Below, piece by piece: positions 35,181 through 46,530 of a stretch of 64,000 nt of DNA (position 1 is its first letter; each line of letters opens with the position of its first letter). Source of the stretch: Streptomyces sp. NRRL WC-3626 (GTDB lineage Bacteria > Actinomycetota > Actinomycetes > Streptomycetales > Streptomycetaceae); assembly GCF_000718785.1 (NCBI RefSeq), contig NZ_JOCA01000001.1, forward strand, positions 124,001 to 188,000. Reading direction: 5' to 3'. A program made the position numbers and the translations under genes. The notes under the pieces were generated by a model. The model did no database searches and was not told the DNA's origin. It saw only the letters and a list, made by a program, of their open reading frames with translations.

Positions 35181-35879
35181 ATGAACGACAGCGGAGGGGT
35201 CCGGGGGACGCCGCACGAGCTCGCCCTGCTGGCCGGCGGTGCGCGCGCCGCGGTCACGGTGGCCGTGGTCGCGCTGCATCTGCGGGGCGCCGTCGAGGCG
35301 GGCGCGCCGGGCACGATACGGGCGGTCGACTCCGAGGCGGGACGGGCACTGCCCCCGCTGCCGCCGCCGGGGGTCTCGCTGGACGTGGCCGCCGAGGTGG
35401 CCGTGGGGCGGGTGGACGCCCTCACGGGCGAGGTGCGCGCGCTGTACCTGGAGAGCGCCGTCTACCAGTGCCTCGACGAGCCGTCCGAGATACGGGAGTT
35501 GCTGCGGCACCCGGACGTCCGCTGGGCGCTGGCGGAGGTGCGGGTCGGGCTGGCGGAGGCGGGGATGCTGCGGGCCGCCCTGCTCGGGCCGAACAGGGCG
35601 GCCCGCCGGCGGATAGGCATCCTGCGGAAGGCGTTCCCGCTGCCGTCGAGCCGGCACGGCCTGACGGACGAACGGAAGCTGATCGCCGTCGCCCTGCACG
35701 GCAAGCCCGCCCTGAGCGCGCTCGTGCCGCGCTTCGCCCTGCGGGCGGGCCTGACCGAACGGGTCAGGCTCAGGGACAAGGGCCTGCGCCACTCCGCCGG
35801 AGGCGGTACCTACGGCAGCGGCGGGTCTCCCCTGAGCTGTGGGGGCGGGGGCGGCTGCGGCGGCGGGGGCGGCGACTGA
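35181..35879 (+). CDS. TIGR04222-type protein with Cys/Gly tail
   Basis: 232 residues. The N-terminus reads TPHELALLAGGARAAVTVAV, which starts the TIGR04222 family domain, and the protein ends in a stretch of Gly and Cys (SCGGGGGCGGGGGD), typical of the family. Most members have membrane helices; this one is shorter and has only weak hydrophobic segments. It sits between the small ORF and gcl, splitting the glyoxylate genes. Function unknown. Confidence 0.75.
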   Translation: MNDSGGVRGTPHELALLAGGARAAVTVAVVALHLRGAVEAGAPGTIRAVDSEAGRALPPLPPPGVSLDVAAEVAVGRVDALTGEVRALYLESAVYQCLDEPSEIRELLRHPDVRWALAEVRVGLAEAGMLRAALLGPNRAARRRIGILRKAFPLPSSRHGLTDERKLIAVALHGKPALSALVPRFALRAGLTERVRLRDKGLRHSAGGGTYGSGGSPLSCGGGGGCGGGGGD

Positions 35880-35906
35880 GGGCGCGCGGGGCCGCCCCCG
35901 CGCGGG

Positions 35907-37691
<1,785 letters not shown>

Positions 37692-37749
37692 GGAGTCTCC
37701 TGATCCGACTGTCGGATTCGCGCTCCCGTCGCGCCCTGCGGCGAGCAGA

Positions 37750-37764
37750 TTCCGTATTACGGAA
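37750..37764. promoter_or_regulatory. AllR-like operator candidate 1 upstream of gcl
   Basis: TTCCGTA-T-TACGGAA, a perfect 15-base palindrome and the most symmetric member of the TTCC-N7-GGAA set. It lies 59 bases before the gcl start on the minus strand. Confidence 0.7.
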
Positions 37765-37770
37765 AATAAT

Positions 37771-37785
37771 TTCTACTATCTGGAA
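37771..37785. promoter_or_regulatory. AllR-like operator candidate 2 upstream of gcl
   Basis: TTCT-ACTATCT-GGAA differs by one base from the consensus and starts 21 bases (two helical turns) from site 1. The context AATTTCTACTATCTGGAATG closely resembles the hyi site, AATTTCCACTATGCGGAATT. Confidence 0.6.
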
Positions 37786-37891
37786 TGAATGTATGAGGGG
37801 TGGCTGAGCCCGTCAAGAGAGGGGCAAGTGCCGGACACGCGGCGGGCCGGTGGAGGACGATGGCCGAATCTCGAGAACCCGGGAGTGGGTC

Positions 37892-38518
37892 ATGGCCGAG
37901 AGCGTGCCGGTGCGCTGCCCCGCCTGTAGGCGCTCGCACCGCTACACGGCACCGTCGTATCCCTGCGCGTGCGGTGCGCCCGTCACGGCGCCGCTGGATC
38001 TGGACGGGGTGCCGGACCTCGTCGGGCACCGCGCCTGGGACGAGGAGTGGATCACTGTGCGCTGCGGACAGTGCGGGCTGCCCGGCCAGTGGCCGCGACC
38101 CGAACTGGGGTGCGCGTGCGGGACGGTGCTGCGGATCCCGGTGACCGGCCCGCCGCCCCTCCCGGGGAAGCCCGCGGTCCGCGCCACGACGGACCCGGTC
38201 ACGGCCGCCGTACGGCATCTGCGCCGGCTCGGCCACGAGGACGTCCGCCGCACCGGGCGGCACTCCCCGTCCGGGACCGGTCTGGTCGGCCGCGGGATCC
38301 TCGCCCAGGTCGACCCGTCGGCACGCCCGACGACCGCGCGGGACGTGGAGTGCCTGTGGCTGGCGGCGATGACGGAATCCGCGGGGTGCCTGTACTTCTC
38401 CGTCGCCGGTTACGACGGCGAGGCCCGCGCCCGCGCCGACACCCTGGACGTGCCGCTGTTCCTGCTCGACCCCGCCGGCCGCGCGCGTGCGGTGAACGGT
38501 CCCGCCGACAGGGCCTGA
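37892..38518 (+). CDS. Zinc-ribbon protein with degenerate Mrr-like C-terminal domain
   Basis: 208 residues from the ATG at 37892 with GGGAGTGGG before it. CPACRRS and CAC, then CGQCG and CACG, are two four-cysteine zinc ribbons (residues about 8-65). The C-terminal part (about 105-200) reads GLVGRGILAQVDPSARP, then DVECLWLAAMTESAGCLYFS, then LDVPLFLLDPAGR, resembling the Mrr restriction-endonuclease fold but without an obvious D-QxK active site. It could bind DNA without cleaving it. I give no function. Confidence 0.6.
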   Translation: MAESVPVRCPACRRSHRYTAPSYPCACGAPVTAPLDLDGVPDLVGHRAWDEEWITVRCGQCGLPGQWPRPELGCACGTVLRIPVTGPPPLPGKPAVRATTDPVTAAVRHLRRLGHEDVRRTGRHSPSGTGLVGRGILAQVDPSARPTTARDVECLWLAAMTESAGCLYFSVAGYDGEARARADTLDVPLFLLDPAGRARAVNGPADRA

Positions 38519-38561
38519 AATCCCGGCGACGGGCCCGCCGCCGGCACCCGATACTCGGCGG

Positions 38562-39080
38562 ATGCGCATCCGTCCCGCCACCTCCGGCGAACTGCCCGTC
38601 CTCCAGGACATCGAGCGGGCCGCCGGCGCCCCGTTCCGCGACGTCGGCATGCCGGACATCGCCGACGACGAACCACCCGCCCTGAACATGCTGGAGCGCT
38701 ATCGCGAGGCGGGCCGCTGCTGGGTCGCGGCCCTCGGCGACCGGCCCGTCGCCTATCTGATCGCCGAACCCGTCGACGACGCGCTCCACGTGGAGCAGGT
38801 CTCCGTCCATCCGCTCGCCGCCCGCCGGGGCGTGGGACGCGCCCTGCTCGCCCACGCCGCCGCCCACGCCCGCGAACACGGCCTGAAGGCGCTCACGTTG
38901 ACCACGTTCGCCGACGTCCCGTGGAACGCCCCGTACTACACCCGCCTCGGCTTCCGCGCCCTGACCGAGCCCGAACTCACCCCGGGCCTGCGCCGGATCC
39001 GCGCCGAGGAGGCCGGCCACGGCCTCGACCGGTGGCCGCGCGTGTGCATGCGCGCGGACGTTCCACGGACCGGCGCCTAG
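38562..39080 (+). CDS. GNAT-family N-acetyltransferase
   Basis: 172 residues. The acetyl-CoA site is ARRGVGRALLAHAAAHAREH (about residues 85-105), preceded by EQVSVHP and followed by FADVPWNAPYYTRLGFRAL, the full GNAT pattern. It acetylates an unknown amine. It ends four bases into the convergent acyl-CoA synthetase gene. Confidence 0.9.
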   Translation: MRIRPATSGELPVLQDIERAAGAPFRDVGMPDIADDEPPALNMLERYREAGRCWVAALGDRPVAYLIAEPVDDALHVEQVSVHPLAARRGVGRALLAHAAAHAREHGLKALTLTTFADVPWNAPYYTRLGFRALTEPELTPGLRRIRAEEAGHGLDRWPRVCMRADVPRTGA

Positions 39081-40687
39081 GGGGTCGCGTACCGCTCCCG
39101 CAGTTCCACCTTGCGTACCTTTCCGGACACCGTCATGGGGAAGGTCTCGAGGAGCTGGAGGCGGCTCGGGATCTTGTAGTGGGCGAGGCGGTCCGTGCAG
39201 AAGGCGCGCAGTTCCTCCAGGGTGAGCGGGTCGACCGGGTCGCGCGGGATGACGCAGGCGAGCACCTCCTCGCCGTACCGCTCGTGCGCGACGCCGACGA
39301 CCTGGACGTCCGCGATCTTCGGGTGGGCGTGGAGGAACTCCTCGATCTCGCGCGGGTAGATGTTCTCCCCGCCCCGGATGATCATGTCCTTGATACGGCC
39401 GACGATCTCCACATAGCCGTCCTCGCGCATCACCGCGAGGTCCCCGGTGTGCATCCAGCGGCCGGCGTCGACGGCCTCGGCGGTCCTCTCGGGCTCGTTC
39501 CAGTAGCCGAGCATCACGCTGTAGCCGCGGGTGCACAGCTCCCCCGCGCTGCCCCGCGGCCGGGTCACACCGGTCGCCGGGTCGACGACCTTGACCTCGA
39601 TGTGCGGCAGTACCCGGCCGACGGTGCCGGTGCGGTGTTCCAGGTCGTCGTCCATGCGGGTCTGCAGCGAGACCGGGGAGGTCTCGGTCATGCCGTAGCA
39701 GATGGAGACCTGCTCCATGTGCATCTCGGCGACCACCCGCTTCATCACCTCCACCGGGCAGGGCGAGCCCGCCATGATGCCGGTGCGCAGCGAGGTGAGG
39801 TCGTACGAGGCGAAGTCGGGCAGGTTGAGTTCGGCGATGAACATGGTGGGCACGCCGTAGAGCGAGGTGCAGCGCTCCCGCCGGACGGCGTCGAGGGTGG
39901 CCTTCGGCTCGAAGGAGGGGGCGGGGATGACGATGCAGGCGCCGTGGGAGGTGGCGCCCAGATTGCCCATGACCATGCCGAAGCAGTGGTAGAACGGCAC
40001 CGGCAGGCAGACCCGGTCCTGCTCGGTGTAGCCGACCGTACGGCCCACCCAGTAACCGTTGTTGAGGATGTTGTGGTGGGAGAGCGTGGCGCCCTTCGGG
40101 AAGCCCGTGGTGCCGGAGGTGTACTGGATGTTGACCGGGTCGTCGCAGCTGAGCCCGGCCGCGATCTCGTCGGGCCGCTCCGGCGGTACGGCGGACGCGG
40201 CGGCGGTGAGCGCGTCCCAGGACGGGTCGCCGATGTAGACGGTCTCCCGCAAGTCGGGGCAGGAGCCGCGCACCTGGTCCACGAGCGCCCGGTAGTCGGT
40301 GCCCTTGTGGGCGAGCGAGGACACCAGCAGCGCGATCCCGGACTGCTTGAGCACGTACTCCAACTCATGCGCCCGGTAGGCGGGGTTGATGTTCACCATG
40401 ATGACGCCGATACGGGCGGTGGCGTACTGCACGAGGACCCACTCGGGGCAGTTGACCGCCCAGATGCCCACCCGGTCGCCGGTCCCGATGCCGTTCGCCA
40501 GCAGTCCGCGCGCCACCTCGTCGACGGCGGCGCCGAACTCGGCGTACGTCCAGCGCCGGCCGGACGGCACGTCGACCAGGGCCTCCCGGTCGGGCCACGC
40601 GGCGATCGCCCGGCCGAGGTTGGCGCCGATGGTGTCGCCGAGCAGCGGGGTCCCGCTCGTCCCGTGCGTGTAGGAGCGTTCGGTCAC
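39077..40687 (-). CDS. Acyl-CoA synthetase (AMP-forming)
   Basis: 536 residues of the ANL superfamily. Motifs are IQYTSGTTGFPKGATLSHHN (phosphate loop, about 190), CYGMTETSPVS, MHTGDLAVMREDGYVEIVGR, IIRGGENIYPREIEEF and the C-terminal MTVSGKVRKVEL with the catalytic Lys. It resembles FadD-type enzymes for medium- or long-chain acids. It starts inside the stop of the synthetase gene before it (ATGA), so the pair is cotranscribed. Confidence 0.93.
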   Translation of the reverse strand: MTERSYTHGTSGTPLLGDTIGANLGRAIAAWPDREALVDVPSGRRWTYAEFGAAVDEVARGLLANGIGTGDRVGIWAVNCPEWVLVQYATARIGVIMVNINPAYRAHELEYVLKQSGIALLVSSLAHKGTDYRALVDQVRGSCPDLRETVYIGDPSWDALTAAASAVPPERPDEIAAGLSCDDPVNIQYTSGTTGFPKGATLSHHNILNNGYWVGRTVGYTEQDRVCLPVPFYHCFGMVMGNLGATSHGACIVIPAPSFEPKATLDAVRRERCTSLYGVPTMFIAELNLPDFASYDLTSLRTGIMAGSPCPVEVMKRVVAEMHMEQVSICYGMTETSPVSLQTRMDDDLEHRTGTVGRVLPHIEVKVVDPATGVTRPRGSAGELCTRGYSVMLGYWNEPERTAEAVDAGRWMHTGDLAVMREDGYVEIVGRIKDMIIRGGENIYPREIEEFLHAHPKIADVQVVGVAHERYGEEVLACVIPRDPVDPLTLEELRAFCTDRLAHYKIPSRLQLLETFPMTVSGKVRKVELRERYATP

Positions 40688-42357
40688 CGGAAGTCCTCCT
40701 CGCGGTACTCGGCGGTGGAGCCGGCCGCCGTGGCCTCGCGCAGTTCGATACGGCGGATCTTCCCGGAGACCGTCTTGGGCAGTTCCCCGAACTCCAGCCG
40801 GCGCAGCCGCTTGTAGGGGGCGAGGGCCTCGCGGGAGTGCTCGAAGAGGACCTTCGCGGTGTCCGGTCCGGGCTCCCAGCCCTCCGCGAGCACGATGTAC
40901 GCCTTCGGCACGGCCAGCCGCAGCGGGTCCGGGGCCGGCACCACCGCCGCCTCGGCGACCGCCTCGTGCTCCAGCAGCACGCTCTCCAGCTCGAAGGGGC
41001 TGATCTTGTAGTCGCTGGCCTTGAAGACGTCGTCCGCGCGGCCGACGTAGGTGATGTACCCGTCGTCGTCGCGCGAGCCGATGTCACCGGTCCGGTAGTA
41101 GCCGCCGGCCATCGCCTCCGCCGTACGGTCCGGGTCTCCGTGGTAGCCGGTCATCAGGCCCACCGGGCGGGCGGAGAGATCGAGGGCGATCTCGCCCTCG
41201 GCGGCGCCGGGCGCGCCGGAGACGGGGTCGAGGAGTTCCATGCGGTAGCCGGGGCTGGGACGGCCCATGGAGCCGGTCTTGAGGACCTGGCCGGGGCTGT
41301 TGGAGACCTGGACGGCGGTCTCCGTCTGGCCGAAGCCGTCCCGGATGGTCACGCCCCAGGCGCGCCGGACCTGCTCGATGACCTCGGGGTTGAGCGGCTC
41401 GCCCGCGGCGACGACCTCGCGGGGCGGGGTGCGCAGCAGGCTGAGGTCGGCCTGGATGAGCATGCGCCACACGGTCGGCGGGGCGCAGAAGGTGGTGACG
41501 CCGGCCCTGTCCATCTCCGCCATCAGCCGGGGCGCGTCGAAGCGGGTGTAGTTGTGCAGGAAGACGGTCGCCTCCGCGTTCCACGGGGCGAACAGGTTGG
41601 ACCAGGCGTGCTTGGCCCAGCCGGGCGAGGAGATGTTGAGGTGCACGTCGCCGGGACGCAGGCCGATCCAGTACATGGTCGCCAGATGCCCGATCGGGTA
41701 CGAGGTGTGGGTGTGCTCGACCAGCTTGGGGCGGGCGGTGGTGCCGGAGGTGAAGTACAGCATCAGGGGGTCGTCGGAGAGGGTGGGCCCGTCGGGCGCG
41801 AAGCGCTCGGCGGCGCCGTACGTGCCGGCGTACGGCAGCCAGCTCCCGCCCGGTGCCTCCCCCACGGCGACGCGGGTGTAGTCGCCGGGCACCTCGTCGA
41901 ACTTCGCGGTGTCCGCCGTGCGGGCGATCACATGGCGGACGCGGCCCCGCTCGACACGGTCGCGCAGATCGGCGGGGCCGAGCAGCGGCGTGGCCGGGAT
42001 GACCACGGCCCGCAGCTTCATCGCGGCCAGGGCGGTCTCCCACAGCTCGGCCTGGTTGCCGAGCATGACCAGCACCCGGTCCTCGGCGCGCACGCCCCGC
42101 TCGCGCAGCCAGTTGGCGACCTGGTCGGAGCGGCGGGACAGCGCGGCGAAGGACAGCCGGGTCTCCTCGCCGTCCTCCTCGACCAGGTGCAGGGCGGTGC
42201 GGTCGTTGCCGTCCGCGATCGCGTCGAACCAGTCGAGCGCCCAGTTGAACCGCTCGGGCCGGGGCCAGGCGAATTCCCGGTAGGCGGTCGCGTAGTCCTC
42301 GCGGTGTTCCAGCAGAAAGTCCCGGGCCCCGCGGAACGCCTCCGTGGCCGTCGTCAT
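40684..42357 (-). CDS. Acyl-CoA synthetase, acetyl/medium-chain-like
   Basis: 557 residues of the ANL superfamily, different in sub-family from its downstream partner. Seen are YFTSGTTARPKLVEHTHTSY, the adenosine-binding DGFGQTETAVQVSN, YYRTGDIGSRDDDGYITYVG, then DDVFKASDYKISPFELESVL and KTVSGKIRRIEL. The pattern is that of acetyl-/medium-chain acyl-CoA synthetases. It is the first gene of a two-gene operon and is divergent from a GAF-LuxR regulator. Two synthetases in one operon suggest activation of two acids or of an acid and its breakdown product. Confidence 0.93.
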   Translation of the reverse strand: MTTATEAFRGARDFLLEHREDYATAYREFAWPRPERFNWALDWFDAIADGNDRTALHLVEEDGEETRLSFAALSRRSDQVANWLRERGVRAEDRVLVMLGNQAELWETALAAMKLRAVVIPATPLLGPADLRDRVERGRVRHVIARTADTAKFDEVPGDYTRVAVGEAPGGSWLPYAGTYGAAERFAPDGPTLSDDPLMLYFTSGTTARPKLVEHTHTSYPIGHLATMYWIGLRPGDVHLNISSPGWAKHAWSNLFAPWNAEATVFLHNYTRFDAPRLMAEMDRAGVTTFCAPPTVWRMLIQADLSLLRTPPREVVAAGEPLNPEVIEQVRRAWGVTIRDGFGQTETAVQVSNSPGQVLKTGSMGRPSPGYRMELLDPVSGAPGAAEGEIALDLSARPVGLMTGYHGDPDRTAEAMAGGYYRTGDIGSRDDDGYITYVGRADDVFKASDYKISPFELESVLLEHEAVAEAAVVPAPDPLRLAVPKAYIVLAEGWEPGPDTAKVLFEHSREALAPYKRLRRLEFGELPKTVSGKIRRIELREATAAGSTAEYREEDFR

Positions 42358-42428
42358 GTCTCCTCCTCCTGCCGGACCATTGCCGGGCGGCTCGTCCCCA
42401 TCGTGTAATCCGTGATGCGTGTCTCACT

Positions 42429-42444
42429 ACCCCCGAACGGGGGT
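42429..42444. promoter_or_regulatory. Operator candidate between synthetase operon and GAF-LuxR gene
   Basis: ACCCCC-GAAC-GGGGGT is an inverted repeat with 6-base arms in the 125-base divergent gap, 39 bases before the regulator start. The site is a natural target for that regulator. A weak terminator-like role is unlikely because no gene ends here. Confidence 0.5.
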
Positions 42445-42482
42445 GTGCGCTCGCGCGGGGACCGTGGTGAAGGGGTGAACGG

Positions 42483-43349
42483 ATGACAGCCGACCCGATG
42501 AGTGCGGGCGACGCGGTGGAGATCCGCGGCGCGCTGCTGCGGCTGCGGCACGCGACCGGGCTGCCGGTGGCCTTCGGCGGACTGGTGGAGCCGGGCCGGC
42601 GGCACGTGCGCATCAGCGAGCTGAGCGGCACCGCGACGCCGGCGCTGAGCGCGCTCGCGGTGTCCTCCGGCTTCGGTCTGGGCGGCAGGGCGGTGGCGCT
42701 CGCCCGGCCGTGCGCGGTGACGGACTACTCCGTCTCCCGGCAGATCAGCCACGAGTACGACGTCCCGGTCGCCGCCGAGGGCCTGCGCGCCGTCGTCGCC
42801 GTACCAGTGGTCGTACGGCGTCGGGTGCGAGCCGTGCTGTACGGCGCCCTGCGCGCGGCCCAGCCGCTGGGGGACCGCACGCTCGGCGCGGCGGTCCAGG
42901 CCGCGCGGGACGTGGAGCAGGCGCTGGTGGCGCGGGAGGAGGCGGCGGCGCTGATGGCGGCGGCCGTCCGGCCGGAACCGGGTCCGCCGGCCGGGCCGCC
43001 CGCCGGGCGCCCTTCCGGGGCGGCGTGGGAGCAGGTGCGGGAGGCGCACGCGGCGCTGCGGGCGCTGGCGCCGCGGATCGCGGACTCCGCGCTGCGGGCC
43101 GAGCTGCTCCAGGCGTGCGCCCTGCTCACCACGGACACCTCCCGGGCCCCGGCCGTACGGCTCGCGCCCCGGGAGGTGGACGTGCTCGCGTGTGTGGCGG
43201 CGGGGGCGACGAACGGGGTGGCGGCGGAGCGGCTGGGGGTGACGGCGGAGACCGTCAAGGCGTATCTGCGGTCGGCGATGCGGAAGCTGGGGGTGCGCAC
43301 CCGGGGGCAGGCCGTGGTCGCCGCCCGCCGGGCGGGGTGGTTGCCGTAG
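42483..43349 (+). CDS. GAF-domain LuxR-type regulator
   Basis: 288 residues. A GAF-like sensor domain fills about residues 10-150 (FGLGGRAVALARPCAVTDYS, then GLRAVVAVPVVVRRRVRAVL). A linker rich in Pro/Gly follows, then a LuxR HTH at the C-terminus: LAPREVDVLACVAAGATNGV, then AAERLGVTAETVKAYLRSAM, RKLGVRTR. It is divergent from two acyl-CoA synthetases, so it probably controls them in response to a small molecule. AAGGGGTGAACGG precedes the ATG. Confidence 0.88.
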   Translation: MTADPMSAGDAVEIRGALLRLRHATGLPVAFGGLVEPGRRHVRISELSGTATPALSALAVSSGFGLGGRAVALARPCAVTDYSVSRQISHEYDVPVAAEGLRAVVAVPVVVRRRVRAVLYGALRAAQPLGDRTLGAAVQAARDVEQALVAREEAAALMAAAVRPEPGPPAGPPAGRPSGAAWEQVREAHAALRALAPRIADSALRAELLQACALLTTDTSRAPAVRLAPREVDVLACVAAGATNGVAAERLGVTAETVKAYLRSAMRKLGVRTRGQAVVAARRAGWLP

Positions 43350-43504
43350 GTTTGGACCGTATTCCCGGAGCGGGTATTACCTCCGGTACATCGTGGATTT
43401 CCCCGTCGCAGGACCGGCTGTAATTTGCCTCACTACACGGTCCGTCCGGAATTGAGGAGCCGGTTGCCTAATATTGGCCAGGACACGCCACACGGAGGGG
43501 AGCG

Positions 43505-46321
43505 GTGACCGTGCGACGGGACTTCAAGGAGCCTGCCAGGAGCCGCCCCGACCTGGTCATAGGCCGGGACGAGCTGTACTCCGAGGCGCGGGAACAGCTC
43601 GCCCGCGGCGGCAGCGTGCTCCTGCACGGACCCGCCGGAATAGGAAAATCGACCGTGCTGCGGGCACTTGCGGAGGAAAACGCGGGTGCGGCGGGGACGG
43701 TGTTGCGCTGCTCGGCGACGGAGTCCGAATCCCATCTTCCGTTCCTGGCGCTGGCCGATCTGTTCGGTCTGGTCCTCGACAAGGTCTCCGCCCGGCTGCC
43801 CGCCGCGCAGCGCACCGCCCTGGAGTCGGCGCTCACCGGACGCGGTGAGTCCACCCTCCAGCGGGACGGTCTCGCGCTGCGCCTCGCGGTGCTCTCCACG
43901 CTGCGTGCGCTGGCCGCCGAGGGACCGCTCCTCGTCGTCGCCGACGATCTGCAGTGGCTGGACCCGGCCAGCGCCGAACTCCTCGGTTTCGCCGCGCGGC
44001 GGCTCGGCGACAGCCCGGTGCGGATGCTGTGCGCGGTGCGCACGGACGGCGAGGAGGAGTACGGCCGTCATCTGCGCGCCTGCCCGCCGGACACGCTCCC
44101 GGTGCGGCTCGGCCCGTTCTCCCGGACCCAGGTGTCCGCGCTGCTCGACCACCGGGGCTACACCGCGCTGTCCCGCTCCACGGCGCGCGACATCCACCGC
44201 ACCAGCGGCGGCAACCCGCTGTTCGCCCTCGAGCTGGGCCGCGCCCTCGCGGAGAGCCCCACCCGGCCCCGGCCGGGCGAGCCGCTGCCGGTGCCGACCT
44301 CGCTGCGGGCCCTGGTGCTGAGCCGTCTGGAGATGCTGTCGGACGAGGCGCGCCGCACCCTGCTGGTGGCCAGCGCGGGCGCCCGCCCCACCCTGGCGCT
44401 GCTGCACGCGGCCGGGCGGGACAACGCCGAGGCGGAGACGGCGCAGGCCGCCGCGCTGGGGCTGCTGGCGACCGACCACGAGGAGCCGGCGCTGCGGTTC
44501 GCGCACCCGCTGATATCGGCCGCCCTGTACGCGGAGGCCCCGGCACGGGACCGGCGGGCGGTGCACACGGCGCTGTCCACGGCGGCCTCCGACCCCATCG
44601 AGCGGGCCCGGCATCTGGCGCTGGCCGCGACCGGGCCCGACCCGGAGGTGGCGGCCCGGCTCGCCGAGGCCGCGGCCCTGGCCCGGGACCGGGGGGCACC
44701 CTCGGTCGCCGCGTCGCTGGGGCTGCTCGCCGCCCGGCACACCCCGGCGGACGGCGAGCCGGGCCCCGACGAGCGGCGGCTGCAGGCCGCCGAGGACGCG
44801 ATCACGGCCGGCGAGGTGGATCTGGCGCGGGACATAGCGCGCGAGGTGCTGACCCGGGCGACGGTGCCGGCGGAGCGGGTGCGGGCGTGGATGGTCGTCA
44901 TCGAGGCGGCCGGGCAGGCGCTCGGCGAGGTCGACGCGGTGTTCCCGCAGGTGCTGGCCGACGCCGGTGACGACCCCCGGCTGCTGGCGCTGGTCCACTA
45001 CCAGCTGGCCTGGCGCGAGGTGGTGGTCGACGGCGACTTCGCCAAGTCCCGCCAGGAGGCGGCGCACGCGGCGGAGCTGGCCGCCCGGGGCGGGGACCGG
45101 CGCACCGAACTGATGGCGCTGGCCTTCCAGTCGTCCACCGAGACCCTGATGGGCCACCCGGACGCCCCCGCGACGATCCAGCGGGCGCTCGAGGAGCCGC
45201 AGGACCCCGATGTGGCCAGCCATCACAACGGCGCCGCGATGGCGAAGTTCCGCTGGCTGCTGATGAGCGACCAGCTGCCGGAGGCGCGTACGGCCATCAC
45301 CGCGCTGCTGCGCGAGGCGAGACGGCGCGGCATGGTGGAGAGCGAGGTGCACTTCTCGCGGCTGCTCGCCGACACCGAACTGCGTTACGGGCACTGCGGC
45401 CGCGCCCTGGACCTGGCCAGGGAAAGCCTGCGGCTGGCGCGGGACTCCGGGATCGGCGAGAGCGCCTCCGCCATGCTGGCCTCGGTCGCGGAGGCGTCCG
45501 GCGGGGACGTGGAGCGCGGGCTGACGCTGGCCCGTGAGGCGGCGGACCACGCCGAGGTGGACGGCGACCAGTTGTATCTCTCCCTCGCCCTGGCCGCCCT
45601 GGGCTACGCCCAGTTGGTGGCGGGGGACGCGCAGGGCGCGGTCCGTTCACTGCGCCGGGTGCGGGAGCTGGAGCACGGCATGGGCATCAGCGATCCGGCG
45701 CGGGGCCGCTGGCAGGGCGACCTCGCCGAGGCGCTGGTGCGGATCGGGGAGCCGGGCGAGGCGCAGGAACTCATCGACGTCACCCGCGTACACGCGCTGC
45801 GTCTGAACCGGGCGAGTGTTCTCGCGGCGCTCGACCGCGCGGAAGCGCTGGTGCGCTCCGCGCGGGGTGAACACCAGGCCGCGCTCACGCAGTTGGCGTC
45901 GGCGCAGGAGCGGCTCGCCGCGCTGGGGTACGGCCTGGAGGAGGCGCGGGCCGCCTTCGCGCTGGCCCGGCTGCGCGGGCGGGGCCCGGCGCCGGCGGCG
46001 TACGACGAGGCCGCCCGGCTGTTCCGGCGCTGCCGTGCGCTGCCGTGGCTGCGGCAGGTGGAGCGGGCGGTGGCGGCGGGTCCGGCGGAGCCGGAGACCG
46101 TGCCCGCCGCGGCGCCGGGCGCCCTGGACGGACTGGCCGCGATGGAACGGCAGGTCGCCGCGCTGGTGATGGAGGGGGCCACCAACCGGGAGATCGCCGG
46201 GCGGCTGTTCATCAGCGTCAAGACCGTCGAGGCGACCCTCACCCGGGTCTACCGCAAGCTGGGCATCCGCTCCCGGGTCGACATCGTCCGCCTGGCGGCG
46301 GCCGCCCGCCGCACCAAGTAG
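43505..46321 (+). CDS. Large LuxR-family ATP-binding regulator (LAL)
   Basis: 938 residues from a GTG with ACGGAGGGG before it. The N-terminus has Walker A GPAGIGKST (near residue 45) and Walker B LLVVADDLQWLDPASAEL (near 140), a STAND-type ATPase. The middle is helical and TPR-like. The last 60 residues are a LuxR HTH: LAAMERQVAALVMEGATNRE, then IAGRLFISVKTVEATLTRVY, RKLGI. LAL proteins usually activate a neighbouring pathway; here no biosynthetic genes adjoin, so the target is unknown. Confidence 0.92.
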   Translation: MTVRRDFKEPARSRPDLVIGRDELYSEAREQLARGGSVLLHGPAGIGKSTVLRALAEENAGAAGTVLRCSATESESHLPFLALADLFGLVLDKVSARLPAAQRTALESALTGRGESTLQRDGLALRLAVLSTLRALAAEGPLLVVADDLQWLDPASAELLGFAARRLGDSPVRMLCAVRTDGEEEYGRHLRACPPDTLPVRLGPFSRTQVSALLDHRGYTALSRSTARDIHRTSGGNPLFALELGRALAESPTRPRPGEPLPVPTSLRALVLSRLEMLSDEARRTLLVASAGARPTLALLHAAGRDNAEAETAQAAALGLLATDHEEPALRFAHPLISAALYAEAPARDRRAVHTALSTAASDPIERARHLALAATGPDPEVAARLAEAAALARDRGAPSVAASLGLLAARHTPADGEPGPDERRLQAAEDAITAGEVDLARDIAREVLTRATVPAERVRAWMVVIEAAGQALGEVDAVFPQVLADAGDDPRLLALVHYQLAWREVVVDGDFAKSRQEAAHAAELAARGGDRRTELMALAFQSSTETLMGHPDAPATIQRALEEPQDPDVASHHNGAAMAKFRWLLMSDQLPEARTAITALLREARRRGMVESEVHFSRLLADTELRYGHCGRALDLARESLRLARDSGIGESASAMLASVAEASGGDVERGLTLAREAADHAEVDGDQLYLSLALAALGYAQLVAGDAQGAVRSLRRVRELEHGMGISDPARGRWQGDLAEALVRIGEPGEAQELIDVTRVHALRLNRASVLAALDRAEALVRSARGEHQAALTQLASAQERLAALGYGLEEARAAFALARLRGRGPAPAAYDEAARLFRRCRALPWLRQVERAVAAGPAEPETVPAAAPGALDGLAAMERQVAALVMEGATNREIAGRLFISVKTVEATLTRVYRKLGIRSRVDIVRLAAAARRTK

Positions 46322-46356
46322 GGGCTGCCAGGCGGCAGTCGGATCCGGGCCCGGGG

Positions 46357-46374
46357 GCGGCCGGTTCGGGCCGC
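46357..46374 (+). terminator. Possible terminator of the LAL gene
   Basis: GCGGCC-GGTTCG-GGCCGC, a perfect 6-bp stem 36 bases after the LAL stop, without a T-run. Confidence 0.45.
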
Positions 46375-46530
46375 GGGGTGGCCCGGCGGATGCGGGCCGT
46401 GCGACGGCGGGGGCGGATCTCGATCTGTCGGGCGGCCGACGCGTTTCGGACGTCGGGACGGCCGCCGGATCCCGCGCGCCGGGGCGATCGAGGGTTTTCC
46501 CTGTCCAACTGCCCTTAGGGGGTTCCCTCA

